Source: Candidatus Bathyarchaeota archaeon
Lineage (GTDB): Archaea; Thermoproteota; Bathyarchaeia; 40CM-2-53-6
Direction: 5' to 3'
Assembly: GCA_005883695.1 (NCBI GenBank)
Contig: VBBV01000099.1
Location: 1 to 11,878, forward strand
DNA: 11,878 bases
The first letter of the stretch is position 1. Each line of letters begins with the position of its first letter. Position numbers and translations under genes: made by a program. Under the pieces are notes generated by a model. The model searched no databases. It saw only the letters and a list, made by a program, of their open reading frames with translations, and was not told the origin of the DNA. Positions 1 to 7,749 of this stretch are shown here, one piece after another.

Positions 1-143
1 TCATCAGAGGCCACGAGGTCGTTGACGCGTTCAGAGAAGACCTCGGTGGAAAGGTGATCACGATATTTTCCAGCAAGTACCACGGCGGGTCCGCAGGCGT
101 ATTGATTCTCGACGGCGATAAAATGGAGCAGATCAGACTATGA
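1..143 (+). CDS. PPP-family Ser/Thr protein phosphatase, C-terminal fragment
   Basis: This is the 3' end of a gene that begins left of the window. The frame starts at base 3 and ends at the TGA at 141-143, giving 46 residues. It opens with IRGHEVVDAF, which matches the RAHQ/RGHE block of PPP phosphatases, whose His is a metal ligand. It continues with KVITIFSSKYHGGSAGVLIL, which corresponds to the 'TIFSAPNYCG...GA' strand-turn near the end of PP1/PP2A-type enzymes. Such enzymes remove phosphate from Ser/Thr using two metal ions in the cytoplasm. The stop overlaps the start of the next gene by four bases (ATGA), so the two are probably translationally coupled. The catalytic GDxHG and GNHE blocks are outside the window, so activity cannot be judged. 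The family call rests on two adjacent motifs in the right order and at the right distance from the C-terminus. Confidence 0.72.
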   Translation, partial: IRGHEVVDAFREDLGGKVITIFSSKYHGGSAGVLILDGDKMEQIRL

Positions 144-1279
144 CACTGTCAGCAAGAACCGAGCTCAGCCACTCATACTCGTTCGACTCCAAGATAGACG
201 CGATATTCAAGATCACGCTCGTCGCCGAGAGGCGCACCGAAGCGAAAGGGTTCCACCACATAATAGTGCTCGACACTAGCAAGTCGATGGATGGCCAGAA
301 AATCGAGCTGGCTAAGAATGGTGCACAGGAATACGTGAAGAGTATTCCTTCGGGAAACGTAGTTTCTGTCGTCTTGTTCTCAAGAACGGTCCAGGCTTAC
401 CCTGAAACCCGACTTTCTGAGGTTCTTCCCAAGATCAGAGCGTCGGGTCTGACTGCTCTCTACGCTGCACTCCAATCAGCGTTCGAAATTGCACAAAAAA
501 GCCGGCTTCCAGGATGGATCGTGCTTCTTACGGATGGCGAACCCACAGACGTCACCAAACCCGAACAGTACTCGAAACTAAAGATGCCGACTGGGTTCCA
601 GATGATCGAGTTCGGGATCGGCGCAGACTATAACCAGTCCATCTTGAAGGCTCTCGCCGACGCATCCGGCGGTACACTCCACAACATCACCGATGCCCAG
701 AAACTCAAGCTCCCCAGCCTCATGCAGGAGAGCGCGGTAAACGAGGTCGGCGCCAGAAACATAAACGTGGATTTTGGAACCCCCGACGTTAAGATCCTCA
801 ACTACAAAGGCCCACCGGTTTCAATCAATGCCGTAGAAACAGTCGCAAAAATCTGGGGCCGAGTCCCAATACCCGCAGGATTCAACGGGAGACTACTCAA
901 CATTCAAGTCACATACTCTGACACGATAGATGACAAAAAGAAGACAATCAACGCCCCAGTCGAGGTCAGACTGGCCAAGAACGATGAGCAGTTCGCAGAA
1001 GGAATCAACAACAACCTCACCTCGGAATTCACATACTACCAAGGGCTGGAAGAATACTACCAGCATCTCGCCGCGGGACAACTGAAGGAAGCCACCAAAA
1101 CAATGAACCAACTGTCCGCGAATGCCGAACAAACACGACGCACCGATCTCATCGAGGCAACAAAGCGACTATCCGACCAACACGAACAAACCCTCAAGCT
1201 CGGAGGAAGCACAGAGAGTACAAATAGGCTGCTGAAAGAAGCAGCGAGCGAGACCACGAAGAGAACTAGGGGAAAGTAG
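140..1279 (+). CDS. vWA (von Willebrand factor type A) domain protein
   Basis: This is a soluble 379-residue protein with no signal peptide or membrane segment. Residues about 37-200 form a vWA domain with a complete MIDAS metal site. The DxSxS motif is D45-T-S47-K-S49 after the hydrophobic strand HHIIVL, the conserved Thr is T105 in SGLTALYAAL, and the conserved Asp is D132 in LLTDGEPTD. Residues about 205-285 look like a beta-rich domain, and the last 95 residues are charged and helical (possible coiled coil). vWA proteins of this kind bind partner proteins through the metal site and often sit beside protein kinases and phosphatases. Here the gene overlaps the stop of a PPP phosphatase by four bases. 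A GGAG at 125-128 lies 11 bases before the ATG. A role as adaptor or substrate in phospho-signalling is inferred from context only. Its end is 8 bases from the convergent ABC permease stop. Confidence 0.88.
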   Translation: MTLSARTELSHSYSFDSKIDAIFKITLVAERRTEAKGFHHIIVLDTSKSMDGQKIELAKNGAQEYVKSIPSGNVVSVVLFSRTVQAYPETRLSEVLPKIRASGLTALYAALQSAFEIAQKSRLPGWIVLLTDGEPTDVTKPEQYSKLKMPTGFQMIEFGIGADYNQSILKALADASGGTLHNITDAQKLKLPSLMQESAVNEVGARNINVDFGTPDVKILNYKGPPVSINAVETVAKIWGRVPIPAGFNGRLLNIQVTYSDTIDDKKKTINAPVEVRLAKNDEQFAEGINNNLTSEFTYYQGLEEYYQHLAAGQLKEATKTMNQLSANAEQTRRTDLIEATKRLSDQHEQTLKLGGSTESTNRLLKEAASETTKRTRGK

Positions 1280-1287
1280 ATCTAAGG

Positions 1288-4200
1288 CTACTCGGTGTAT
1301 CTGAGAGCTTCCGCTGGTGGAATCCTGGAGGCTTTGCGGGCCGAGCTGATCACGGACAACATTGCCAGTGCGTATGATGCCACCGAGATTTCGATAATCT
1401 GTGTCCAAGGGATGACAAACGAGAGGCCCGAGTTAGGCTGAGCCGTAAAAGCGTAAGCTAAGTCTACCCCTAGCGAAACTCCGATTATGATTCCCAGAAG
1501 AGCAATGTAACTACTCTCAAGAAGAAACGCTAACATGACCATCCTCTTTCTGAAACCTAGGGCGCGAAGAATACCAATCTCATTCCTCCGTTCAACAACC
1601 GAGCGTATCGAGATAATTCCGACGCCCGCGACTCCAACGACCAAGCCCAAAGCCAGGTAGCCCTCGAACAATCCAAAGAATGATAGGAAAATCCTCTCTC
1701 CTTGTTCAATACTCACTTCGATAACAATGGTCTGCATGCCCAGCTGAATGAAATCCTTCTTCAACAGGTTCGCAACATTAACAGGATCCAGACCCTTTGC
1801 TACGTTTACAAGCCCCAGGGTACCGGAGTCGACGTTGAACGAGTCTTTCAGAAGTCCCCTTACTCCTAGTATTCCGTCAAACAATCCACGCAGAACCCCG
1901 AGAACCTTCACCGACTTCAGCACCAGATTCCCAGCAGGCCTCGCAGCGAGCACGAGGTTGTCGCCGGGGTTCGGATGCCCGTTTCCTGCAAATGACACTG
2001 ACCATACGACGTAGGACTCGTTGCTCCTGACAGCATTCCAGACCTCCGTAGCGGACACGTAGCCAGCAGCCAGGCTGAGCATCTTGAACGAATTCGTTGT
2101 GAAGAAATTATCAGTCTCCGGCGCGTTCGGATCCGCTCCGACTAGAAGGGTATAGGGGAAATCCTGGGACGTGGACGAATCATGTGCCACGTCGAGCAGA
2201 ACTGTGCTAAATGGGATGACTGCTGAAACCTTACTGCTCAACATTGCATCAGCCATCACTGACGAGGTCAGGTTTGCTATCGGAGCAGTGTTGGTGGCGA
2301 TATCATATCCACCGGACTGATCTTTGGCGCTTTGGCTGATAGATGCATTCAGCTCGGCTTGAATGCCGGCAACGGCCGACACGGTGAACAAGACGAGAGC
2401 GAACATTGCAACAGTAGCGGCTGTCCGGAAGCGTTTGTTTTCAGGATAGGATAGAGCGATCTTGAAGATGGCGGTCAGAGTTCGCCTCTTGCGAAGGAGG
2501 AAACGCAGCGCCTTCAAGGGAACATCAGTGTTGTACATTACGACTATGACCGAGGCGACGACCATAATTATCCCTCCCACTATGAACACCTCCGGGCCGA
2601 AACTGTAGTTCGAGACCAGCGGACTGTCAAATGACAGGCTCGGAACTGCCCACTGAACAAGGAGCCCGAAACCTGAGAGGGTGAAGGCGTATCGGTTGCG
2701 TAGGAACCTCGACAGGATGAGCCCTGCGCCGAAAATGATGAGGCTTGGTCCCACGAGCGCTTCCATGGCGGACTTGGCCGCGAACGAAGCCTCGAAAATA
2801 ACGATGCCCGCGAAAGCCATTGCAAAGCCGGCTACGAGCAATAGAGTATAGGTTCTCTTTCCTCGTGGTGGTTCGGGAATGCTTCGTATTGCCCTGATGA
2901 TGTTGAGCTTGCTTATCCGCCAAGAAGTGAGAAGAATCGTAATGTAGGTAATCAGCACTCCCGCGGTGAACGCGGCAAACAGTGACTCCGGATTGATAGT
3001 GAAGCTGCTGAGAACCAGAGACTCGTTCAGAGAGGGGATGAATGCTGAGAGAATGTTTCCGATCGCGTATAGAATGCCGTATGCGACGCCGATTCCTACG
3101 AGTACTCCGACGATTGAGGCGCCGGCGGAGTATAGGCTTCCCTCGAACAGGAATAGTCTAGTCAGCTGACCTCTCCTCATTCCAACCGCCCGGGCCATTC
3201 CCATCTCCGATTTCCGCTCTTCGGCCAACATGATGAAAATGTTGAGAATCAGAACGATGCCAGCTAGGATCGCGAATGAGCTTAGGATGAGAAAGAACTG
3301 GGAAAGGGACTTCGCACCATCGGTGGCGCTGTCGACTGAGATCTTCTTCTCGGTAAATGCGCATGGAATAGCAGGCGGCGTCACAGTCATCGAAGGGTCT
3401 GTCTTGCATCCTATCGGCGTCGAGGTAGTTGTCGATGGGGTGGTTGAGTATAGGTTGTTCAGGGTCTGATTTGCCGCCTGAGCCACGGTTTGGCTGTACT
3501 GAATGGACCCCCTTAGCCCTCCAATGTTCGTGATTGCGATGTAGTTGACCGAGTTGGGATGGCCAGTGAACTGTTGAGCTGAGTTGAGCGTGACGAACAT
3601 GTCGTCTCCCTGTGTGAACGAGCCTCTCTCGTCAGAGGCAGCTATTCCTACGACAGTGAAATTGAGATGTTGAGCTGTGAGGCGTTGCGCAGAGTAGATA
3701 GTGACCGTGTCGCCCACAGTAGCGTTAAGGTCTCGAGCCGCCTTGTCGTTGAGCACAGCCTCGGTGTCCTCGAAAGTGGGTGGGATTACTGCTCCAGATG
3801 GGGAATGAAAGTCTCCCAGAACACGGGACGCGTTCGAGAAGCTCCCGATGAGCGCTGAACCGGCCTGAACAATTCCCTTGTTAGCATCGTAGATGCTGAC
3901 TGTTTCTATTATTTCCGGAGTGACTCCCGCTACATCCGGTCCAGCGAACGGGCTGTTGGAAAGTCCTGTCGCAAGGGTCTGGTAGACGTTGTATCCGAAG
4001 TACTGGTAGGCAGATCCCTGGAACCCGATCGTGGTACTGTTTCTCGCATAGACAACTTCATCGGCGTGGCCGTAGCCGAAGTAGGCACCACGGGTGAAAA
4101 GCTCCGTGAGAGTGTCTCCGGTTACAAGGGACCCGGAGATCATCGCGGTTCCGATCATTAATCCTGCAATGACCAGCGCCATGTTGGTCTTGCGCCGAGT

Positions 4201-4587
4201 AAAATTGCGTAGCGCCATTCTGACAGTAATCCGATCCCGAAGCATCATACCTAGCGAGATTGACAACAGCACAACTACGATGTAGATTTCAAAGCCGATG
4301 GTCGAGCCGCCAACAATACTGCTAAGACCGCTGAACCAAATGAGCAGAGCGGCGAGACCCGCGATAACTGGAGAAAAGGAGAGCACTTTCCTTGAGTAGC
4401 GTCCAGCTCTGCTCGTGGGCTTGGCCCGGGAAAACAGATAGGACAGATAGGCAGCTCCAAGCCCCAAGACTAAGAGTCCAATGGCCTGCGCTAGAAGCCT
4501 GGTTTGGTTTTCTGAGACGAACTGCCGTAGGAAGAAGTTGTTTTGATAATTGAGATAGAGAGCATAGAGTTCCCCGAGGGCGATCAC
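1288..4587 (-). CDS. MacB/FtsX-type ABC transporter permease, two FtsX domains
   Basis: This is the membrane subunit of an exporter or mechanotransmission ABC system, 1099 residues from the GTG at 4587. Extra N-terminal helices come first (about 30-52, 70-90, 98-114). Next is the first permease unit: a helix at about 135-152, a large outer domain at 155-425, and an FtsX core at about 430-560 with the cytoplasmic motif EERKSEMGMARAVGMRR. About four middle helices follow (580-690). The second unit has a helix at about 722-742, an outer domain at 745-965, and an FtsX core at about 968-1092 with ERRNEIGILRALGFRKR. C394 and C409 in the first outer domain could form a disulfide. The start is doubtful: the frame stays open 37 codons upstream and encodes hydrophobic PLLLGLIVFLS, but holds no ATG, GTG or TTG there, and the GTG has no ribosome-binding site. 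The gene follows its ATPase on the same strand. The substrate is unknown. Confidence 0.9.
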   Translation of the reverse strand: MIALGELYALYLNYQNNFFLRQFVSENQTRLLAQAIGLLVLGLGAAYLSYLFSRAKPTSRAGRYSRKVLSFSPVIAGLAALLIWFSGLSSIVGGSTIGFEIYIVVVLLSISLGMMLRDRITVRMALRNFTRRKTNMALVIAGLMIGTAMISGSLVTGDTLTELFTRGAYFGYGHADEVVYARNSTTIGFQGSAYQYFGYNVYQTLATGLSNSPFAGPDVAGVTPEIIETVSIYDANKGIVQAGSALIGSFSNASRVLGDFHSPSGAVIPPTFEDTEAVLNDKAARDLNATVGDTVTIYSAQRLTAQHLNFTVVGIAASDERGSFTQGDDMFVTLNSAQQFTGHPNSVNYIAITNIGGLRGSIQYSQTVAQAANQTLNNLYSTTPSTTTSTPIGCKTDPSMTVTPPAIPCAFTEKKISVDSATDGAKSLSQFFLILSSFAILAGIVLILNIFIMLAEERKSEMGMARAVGMRRGQLTRLFLFEGSLYSAGASIVGVLVGIGVAYGILYAIGNILSAFIPSLNESLVLSSFTINPESLFAAFTAGVLITYITILLTSWRISKLNIIRAIRSIPEPPRGKRTYTLLLVAGFAMAFAGIVIFEASFAAKSAMEALVGPSLIIFGAGLILSRFLRNRYAFTLSGFGLLVQWAVPSLSFDSPLVSNYSFGPEVFIVGGIIMVVASVIVVMYNTDVPLKALRFLLRKRRTLTAIFKIALSYPENKRFRTAATVAMFALVLFTVSAVAGIQAELNASISQSAKDQSGGYDIATNTAPIANLTSSVMADAMLSSKVSAVIPFSTVLLDVAHDSSTSQDFPYTLLVGADPNAPETDNFFTTNSFKMLSLAAGYVSATEVWNAVRSNESYVVWSVSFAGNGHPNPGDNLVLAARPAGNLVLKSVKVLGVLRGLFDGILGVRGLLKDSFNVDSGTLGLVNVAKGLDPVNVANLLKKDFIQLGMQTIVIEVSIEQGERIFLSFFGLFEGYLALGLVVGVAGVGIISIRSVVERRNEIGILRALGFRKRMVMLAFLLESSYIALLGIIIGVSLGVDLAYAFTAQPNSGLSFVIPWTQIIEISVASYALAMLSVISSARKASRIPPAEALRYTE

Positions 4588-4666
4588 TGAGAGGAAGACA
4601 ATTAGGCCTAGGAGGAGTGGTCTTCTATGCGGCCTGGTTTCCGCCGTTGACTGTTCGCCCCTCTCT

Positions 4667-5380
4667 TCAGGACTTTGTTCCGGTTGCTGTCTCTTTCTCT
4701 ATCTGCCCGTTTCTCATTGAGACTATTCGATCAGTCTCTTGGGCAATTTGAGAATCATGGGTAACTATCACGAAGGTCAGCCCATAATCCCGGTTCAAAC
4801 TTCTCAACAACTTGACAATCTCCGCAGAATTCTCAGAGTCCAAATTCCCAGTTGGCTCGTCGCCCCACACTATCGCCGGCTTGTTCACAAGAGCACGAGC
4901 AATGGTGACCCGTTGTTGTTGCCCACCGCTAAGCTCCATAGGCTTGTGAAGCCGCCACTCCTCGAGCCCAACCATCTTCAAAGCACTCAAGGACTCTTTG
5001 TGAGCCTCAGTTTCAGACACACCTGCTAGGAGCAAGGGAAGCTCGACGTTCTCCTGTGCGCTTAGCACAGGAAGAAGATTGTAAGCTTGAAAGATGAACC
5101 CCATTCTTCTTGCCCGAAACCCGGACTTTTGATCATCGGACATGGTCGCCAGGTCAACGCCCTCGATCGCTACTTTGCCCTTGGTGATGTCGTCAAGCCC
5201 TGAGAGGCAGTTGAGAAGCGTGGTCTTGCCGCAGCCCGAAGGGCCCATTACGGCTACCATCTCGCCCTTTCGGACCTTGAGGTCGAGACCCCTAAGAGCT
5301 TCAACCTTCAGCGTACCTGTCTGGTAGACCTTCCAGACAGATTGGGCCTCGACCATCGATGGACCGTCGCGGACAACCAA
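4667..5380 (-). CDS. ABC transporter ATP-binding protein (MacB/LolD type)
   Basis: This 237-residue ATPase is of the MacB/LolD/FtsE class that pairs with FtsX-type permeases and acts on the cytoplasmic face. Walker A is GPSGCGKT (46-53), the Q-loop is FIFQAYN with Q98, and the class-typical ENVELPL is at 110-116. The signature is LSGGQQQR (150-157), Walker B ends in D174-E175 followed by PTGNLD, and the switch His is H208 in VTHD. All ATPase motifs are intact. The start taken is TTG at 5380 because an AGGAG at 5390-5394 lies nine bases upstream. The ATG at 5356 (residue 9) is an in-frame alternative without such a site. The permease gene follows directly, and its open frame overlaps the end of this one, so the two form one operon behind the TATA-like box at 5427-5433. 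Confidence 0.95.
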   Translation of the reverse strand: MVVRDGPSMVEAQSVWKVYQTGTLKVEALRGLDLKVRKGEMVAVMGPSGCGKTTLLNCLSGLDDITKGKVAIEGVDLATMSDDQKSGFRARRMGFIFQAYNLLPVLSAQENVELPLLLAGVSETEAHKESLSALKMVGLEEWRLHKPMELSGGQQQRVTIARALVNKPAIVWGDEPTGNLDSENSAEIVKLLRSLNRDYGLTFVIVTHDSQIAQETDRIVSMRNGQIEKETATGTKS

Positions 5381-5389
5381 TCACTACAA

Positions 5390-5394
5390 CTCCT
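5390..5394 (-). promoter_or_regulatory. Ribosome-binding site deciding the ATPase start
   Basis: AGGAG on the minus strand lies nine bases before the TTG at 5380. It favours that TTG over the in-frame ATG at 5356 as the start of the ABC ATPase. Confidence 0.6.
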
Positions 5395-5426
5395 GCGATT
5401 TTTCCTCTGCCGGATTTGAGATTGAG

Positions 5427-5433
5427 CTTTAAG
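5427..5433 (-). promoter_or_regulatory. TATA-like box of the ABC exporter operon
   Basis: The minus strand reads CTTAAAG here, 47 bases before the TTG start of the ATPase. Archaeal transcription usually starts about 25 bases after the box, which would put the start near 5405 and leave a leader of about 25 bases containing the AGGAG site. The same heptamer (as CTTTAAG) lies at 8469-8475 and a related TTTAAG at 7988-7993, both in gaps. The rest of the 130-base gap (5381-5510) holds only a small perfect stem CGCC-GCAA-GGCG at 5483-5494, with no T-run beside it, after the end of the next gene. No BRE could be confirmed. Confidence 0.4.
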
Positions 5434-5510
5434 GACATTGCGACGTCGAGGAGGACAGACCCGGTCTCATGTGACAGCTAGACGCCGCAAGGCGAAGGAT
5501 TCCTGGAGAG

Positions 5511-6149
5511 TTAGTTATGAGAGCCTCCTCTGAAATGAATGTCAATGTGGCTAGGTCGAATAAAGAACGGAATGAGGAGGAGGTAGAGTACCAGACTTAT
5601 GCGAGTATCGAGAAATGAGAAAGCGATTCCGAGCAGGGAAACTGCTGGCCCAACAACAGTTCGCCTTTTGGCTAGATTCACGATGTGGGGTTCCAGGTCT
5701 TTCTCGACCAGACGATGGTTCCTGGTTGCGTACCACCATACGGCATAAAGTGCCAGCCCTGTTGCCGCCAGATTTGCGCCATAGACTCGGACCGCAGTAG
5801 GCGAGAAAGGGTAGAGCCCGAGCAACGATGTGGAAAAGGGTACGAAACCGATGGTTAAGAGGAAGAGAATGTTGACCCACAAGAATACCCTGTCAGTCTG
5901 CTTGATATAGTGAAACTGGTTGTGGTGGCCGATCCAGTACACCCCTAATACGATAAAACTGAACGCGTAAGCGAGATAATTCGGCCAATGTCCTCTGATT
6001 TGACTCGCAAGCTCCGACTCAGGAAGGTTTGGGACAGGAACTGTTAGACCCAAAACCAGAACTGTCATAACCGTGGCAAATATCCCGTCCGCTAGGGCCT
6101 CAATACGGGCTTTAGTCAATCCCGCTTGGAGTATCCCAGAAATGGCCAA
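5511..6149 (-). CDS. TMEM175/DUF1211 family membrane protein (probable cation channel)
   Basis: This 212-residue protein has about six membrane helices (roughly 22-40, 57-77, 84-106, 118-136, 160-178 and 180-197), the layout of prokaryotic TMEM175 proteins. Known members form potassium-permeable channels as tetramers. The family hallmark RxxxFSD at the start of helix 1 appears as R15-I-E-A-L-A-D21, followed by GIFA, so Phe and Ser of the motif are Leu and Ala while Arg and Asp are kept. The second signature is visible as VLGVYWIGHHNQFHYI and WVNILFLLTIGFVPFST. The start used is TTG at 6149, 14 residues before the hallmark Arg. No ATG fits, and a weak CATACTT at about 6170-6176 would suit a leaderless message. 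The gene is divergent from the peroxiredoxin gene across a 92-base gap. Ion selectivity cannot be read from the sequence. Confidence 0.82.
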   Translation of the reverse strand: MAISGILQAGLTKARIEALADGIFATVMTVLVLGLTVPVPNLPESELASQIRGHWPNYLAYAFSFIVLGVYWIGHHNQFHYIKQTDRVFLWVNILFLLTIGFVPFSTSLLGLYPFSPTAVRVYGANLAATGLALYAVWWYATRNHRLVEKDLEPHIVNLAKRRTVVGPAVSLLGIAFSFLDTRISLVLYLLLIPFFIRPSHIDIHFRGGSHN

Positions 6150-6241
6150 TTTCTCTAAGACCGATTGCTACGAAGTATGCTTAGCTCTTTCCTAGCCCTA
6201 TTATCAACGAAAACCTCTTCTTCTCCACTCCCGCAACTCCT

Positions 6242-6712
6242 GTGTGGGAAGCAAACAAACTGCCCACCGTTGGTGACACCGCACCAAATTTCCGCCTACC
6301 GTCAAGCAATGGCGCTTATGTTGCTCTGGAGGATTTTCTTGGAAAGAAGAATGTGATCGTTTATTTCTATCCGAAAGACTTCACTCGCGGCTGTACAGCG
6401 GAGGCTTGTAGCTTCCGGGACTCATACGAAGCGTTCACGGATCTGGGTGCAGAAGTGATTGGAATAAGCTCCGATAGCCAAAACTCTCATCGAGATTTCA
6501 CTCAACAGCATCACTTGCCCTTCATTTTGCTCAGTGACGTGGACGGTTCGGTGAGGAAAGCCTATGGGGTCAAGAAGACGCTGGGCCTTTTTGCCGGCCG
6601 AATGAGTTTTGTGATTGACAAGAAGGGAATTATCAGACATGTCTTCTCATCACAGACTCGCGCAACCGCACACGTCGGAGAAGCTTTGAACGTCCTGAAG
6701 TCGCTGAGCTAG
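6242..6712 (+). CDS. bcp: Peroxiredoxin, Bcp/PrxQ type (thiol peroxidase)
   Basis: This 156-residue cytoplasmic thioredoxin-fold peroxidase reduces hydrogen and alkyl peroxides using a thiol donor such as thioredoxin. The typical opening GDTAPNFRLPSSNG (11-24) leads to the active-site segment YFYPKDFTRGCTAEACSFRD. C51 is the peroxidatic cysteine and C56, five residues on, the resolving cysteine of the Bcp/PrxQ group. The catalytic-site Arg is probably R120 in FAGRMSFVID. The length is normal for the family. The start is GTG at 6242. The frame is open upstream but has no ATG, and the domain needs no more residues. A loose TATA-like CTATTATC at about 6198-6205 would give a very short leader. 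The TfoX_N gene follows 27 bases after its stop, probably in the same transcript. Confidence 0.92.
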   Translation: MWEANKLPTVGDTAPNFRLPSSNGAYVALEDFLGKKNVIVYFYPKDFTRGCTAEACSFRDSYEAFTDLGAEVIGISSDSQNSHRDFTQQHHLPFILLSDVDGSVRKAYGVKKTLGLFAGRMSFVIDKKGIIRHVFSSQTRATAHVGEALNVLKSLS

Positions 6713-6739
6713 GTTGTCGCTAGCTTTCGAGGCACTCGA

Positions 6740-7093
6740 ATGAAAATTCCGCGTTCCAATGAAGATTCCAAAGAGTTTTTCAGATCCATTTTGCCCGACG
6801 ATCCTCGTATCACGATTCGGCCTATGTTCGGAAACATATCCGCCTTCGTTAACGGAAACATGTTCGCCGGGCTATTTGGAAACGACCTATTCGTACGCTT
6901 GTCCGATGAGAGTCGTAAGGAGCTGTTGGAGAAGAAGGGCACCTCACCGCTGGAACCGATGAAAGGAAGGCCCATGAAGGAATACGTCGTGCTTCCGAAC
7001 GCTTGGCGAAACCAACACGAGACAATCCGAATGTGGGTCACCCGGTCCCTAGACTCGACCAGTAAGTTGCCTCCGAAGAAGACGAAAAAATAG
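6740..7093 (+). CDS. TfoX N-terminal domain protein
   Basis: This 117-residue protein is made of a single TfoX_N domain. Visible family features are the RPMFG block at 27-31, the strand-turn FVNGNMFAGLFGNDLFVRL (36-54), a Ser/Asp-rich helix SDESRKELLE, and the PMKEYVVLP strand near 78-86. A helix ending in TRSL and a Lys/Pro-rich tail (PPKKTKK) follow. In gamma-proteobacteria this domain is the N-terminal half of the competence regulator TfoX/Sxy. Stand-alone versions are common in bacteria and archaea and have no settled function, so no competence role is claimed. The ATG at 6740 is preceded by CGAGG at 6728-6732. It follows bcp by 27 bases, so co-expression with a peroxide-defence gene is likely. 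Confidence 0.82.
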   Translation: MKIPRSNEDSKEFFRSILPDDPRITIRPMFGNISAFVNGNMFAGLFGNDLFVRLSDESRKELLEKKGTSPLEPMKGRPMKEYVVLPNAWRNQHETIRMWVTRSLDSTSKLPPKKTKK

Positions 7094-7108
7094 CCTCATC
7101 GTCTTTCT

Positions 7109-7120
7109 AAAAGGGAAAAA
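7109..7120 (-). terminator. Oligo-T terminator after the DUF4382 gene
   Basis: The minus strand reads TTTTTCCCTTTT here, starting one base after the TAA of the DUF4382 gene. Two T-tracts right after a stop fit archaeal intrinsic termination, which needs no hairpin. It lies in the 28-base gap between two convergent genes. The TfoX_N gene has only a short TTTCT at 7103-7107 on its own strand. Confidence 0.45.
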
Positions 7121-7121
7121 G

Positions 7122-7685
7122 TTAGGTTACTATCTGGGCGGTAGCATGAGGTGTCAAGTGTCCATTCATAGCAAGGATCTCATTATTGTCGAAAGACAGC
7201 GTTAACCGGAGATTCAAAGTAGTCCCTGGAGAACTCTGGAACCCTCCCCCAGTGATCGAGATTTTGAGCGAGTCACTAGGTATTGAATAGGTCACATTTC
7301 CAAGATTGGAAAAAGTAACCACTGCGGCGGATACTGGAAAGCGGAACTCGTCGTAGGTTCCTGTAGCGAGTCTCGCGCTACCAAGAGTCTCCGGGACGGT
7401 CAAAACCGAGATCATGTCTACCGTTTTCTGAGACCCAACTATCGGGTACCAGCTACTATTGCTAGGGTTTCCAAGGCCTCCTTGATGGATCTCCATCCTT
7501 GCGAAGGTGAGATAGATGTGAAGAATGCTTGGGTCATACTGCCCACCACTCCCGGGCTGCGCCTGAGGCGGGTCCGAGATACTCAAAACTACCGTTCCCT
7601 GAACGTACCTAGTGTAGAAGAAATAGCCTGAAACCACGCCTATCATGAGTATCACCAGAACAATAGCCGCCGTACCCTTTGCCAT
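7122..7685 (-). CDS. DUF4382 family protein, N-terminally membrane-anchored
   Basis: This 187-residue protein starts with a short positively charged end and one hydrophobic helix (about 6-27, AAIVLVILMIGVVSGYFFY), so the rest probably lies outside the membrane. There is no lipobox Cys and no clear cleavage site. The outer part matches the DUF4382 pattern. A strand with LSISDPP (33-39) is followed by HIYLTFARMEIHQGG (about 56-70), where these proteins have '...V.VTFS.vevH', a Trp before the next strand (W79), KTVDMISVL (87-95), and ATGTYDEFRFPV (107-118), the family's 'lpaGtY.qiRl' turn. It ends in an all-beta tail with no C-terminal anchor. The molecular function of DUF4382 is unknown; a surface beta-sandwich is inferred. 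The ATG at 7685 has a weak GGGA seven bases upstream. A possible small gene (7750-7935) lies upstream on the same strand. Confidence 0.78.
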   Translation of the reverse strand: MAKGTAAIVLVILMIGVVSGYFFYTRYVQGTVVLSISDPPQAQPGSGGQYDPSILHIYLTFARMEIHQGGLGNPSNSSWYPIVGSQKTVDMISVLTVPETLGSARLATGTYDEFRFPVSAAVVTFSNLGNVTYSIPSDSLKISITGGGFQSSPGTTLNLRLTLSFDNNEILAMNGHLTPHATAQIVT

Positions 7686-7749
7686 CGCTTTTTCCCGATC
7701 GAGCCGGCCCTCGTTCCCACTAGGAGAGCTTCTAGGTCAGCCCTTATCC

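Noticed and set aside
893..1257. Minus-strand frames inside the vWA gene
   Set aside because: They overlap a well-supported gene and show no domain or start signal; they are shadows of its codon pattern.
5483..5494. Stem CGCC-GCAA-GGCG as a terminator of the TMEM175-like gene
   Set aside because: Only four pairs and no T-run follows it on the minus strand, so it is mentioned only as gap content.
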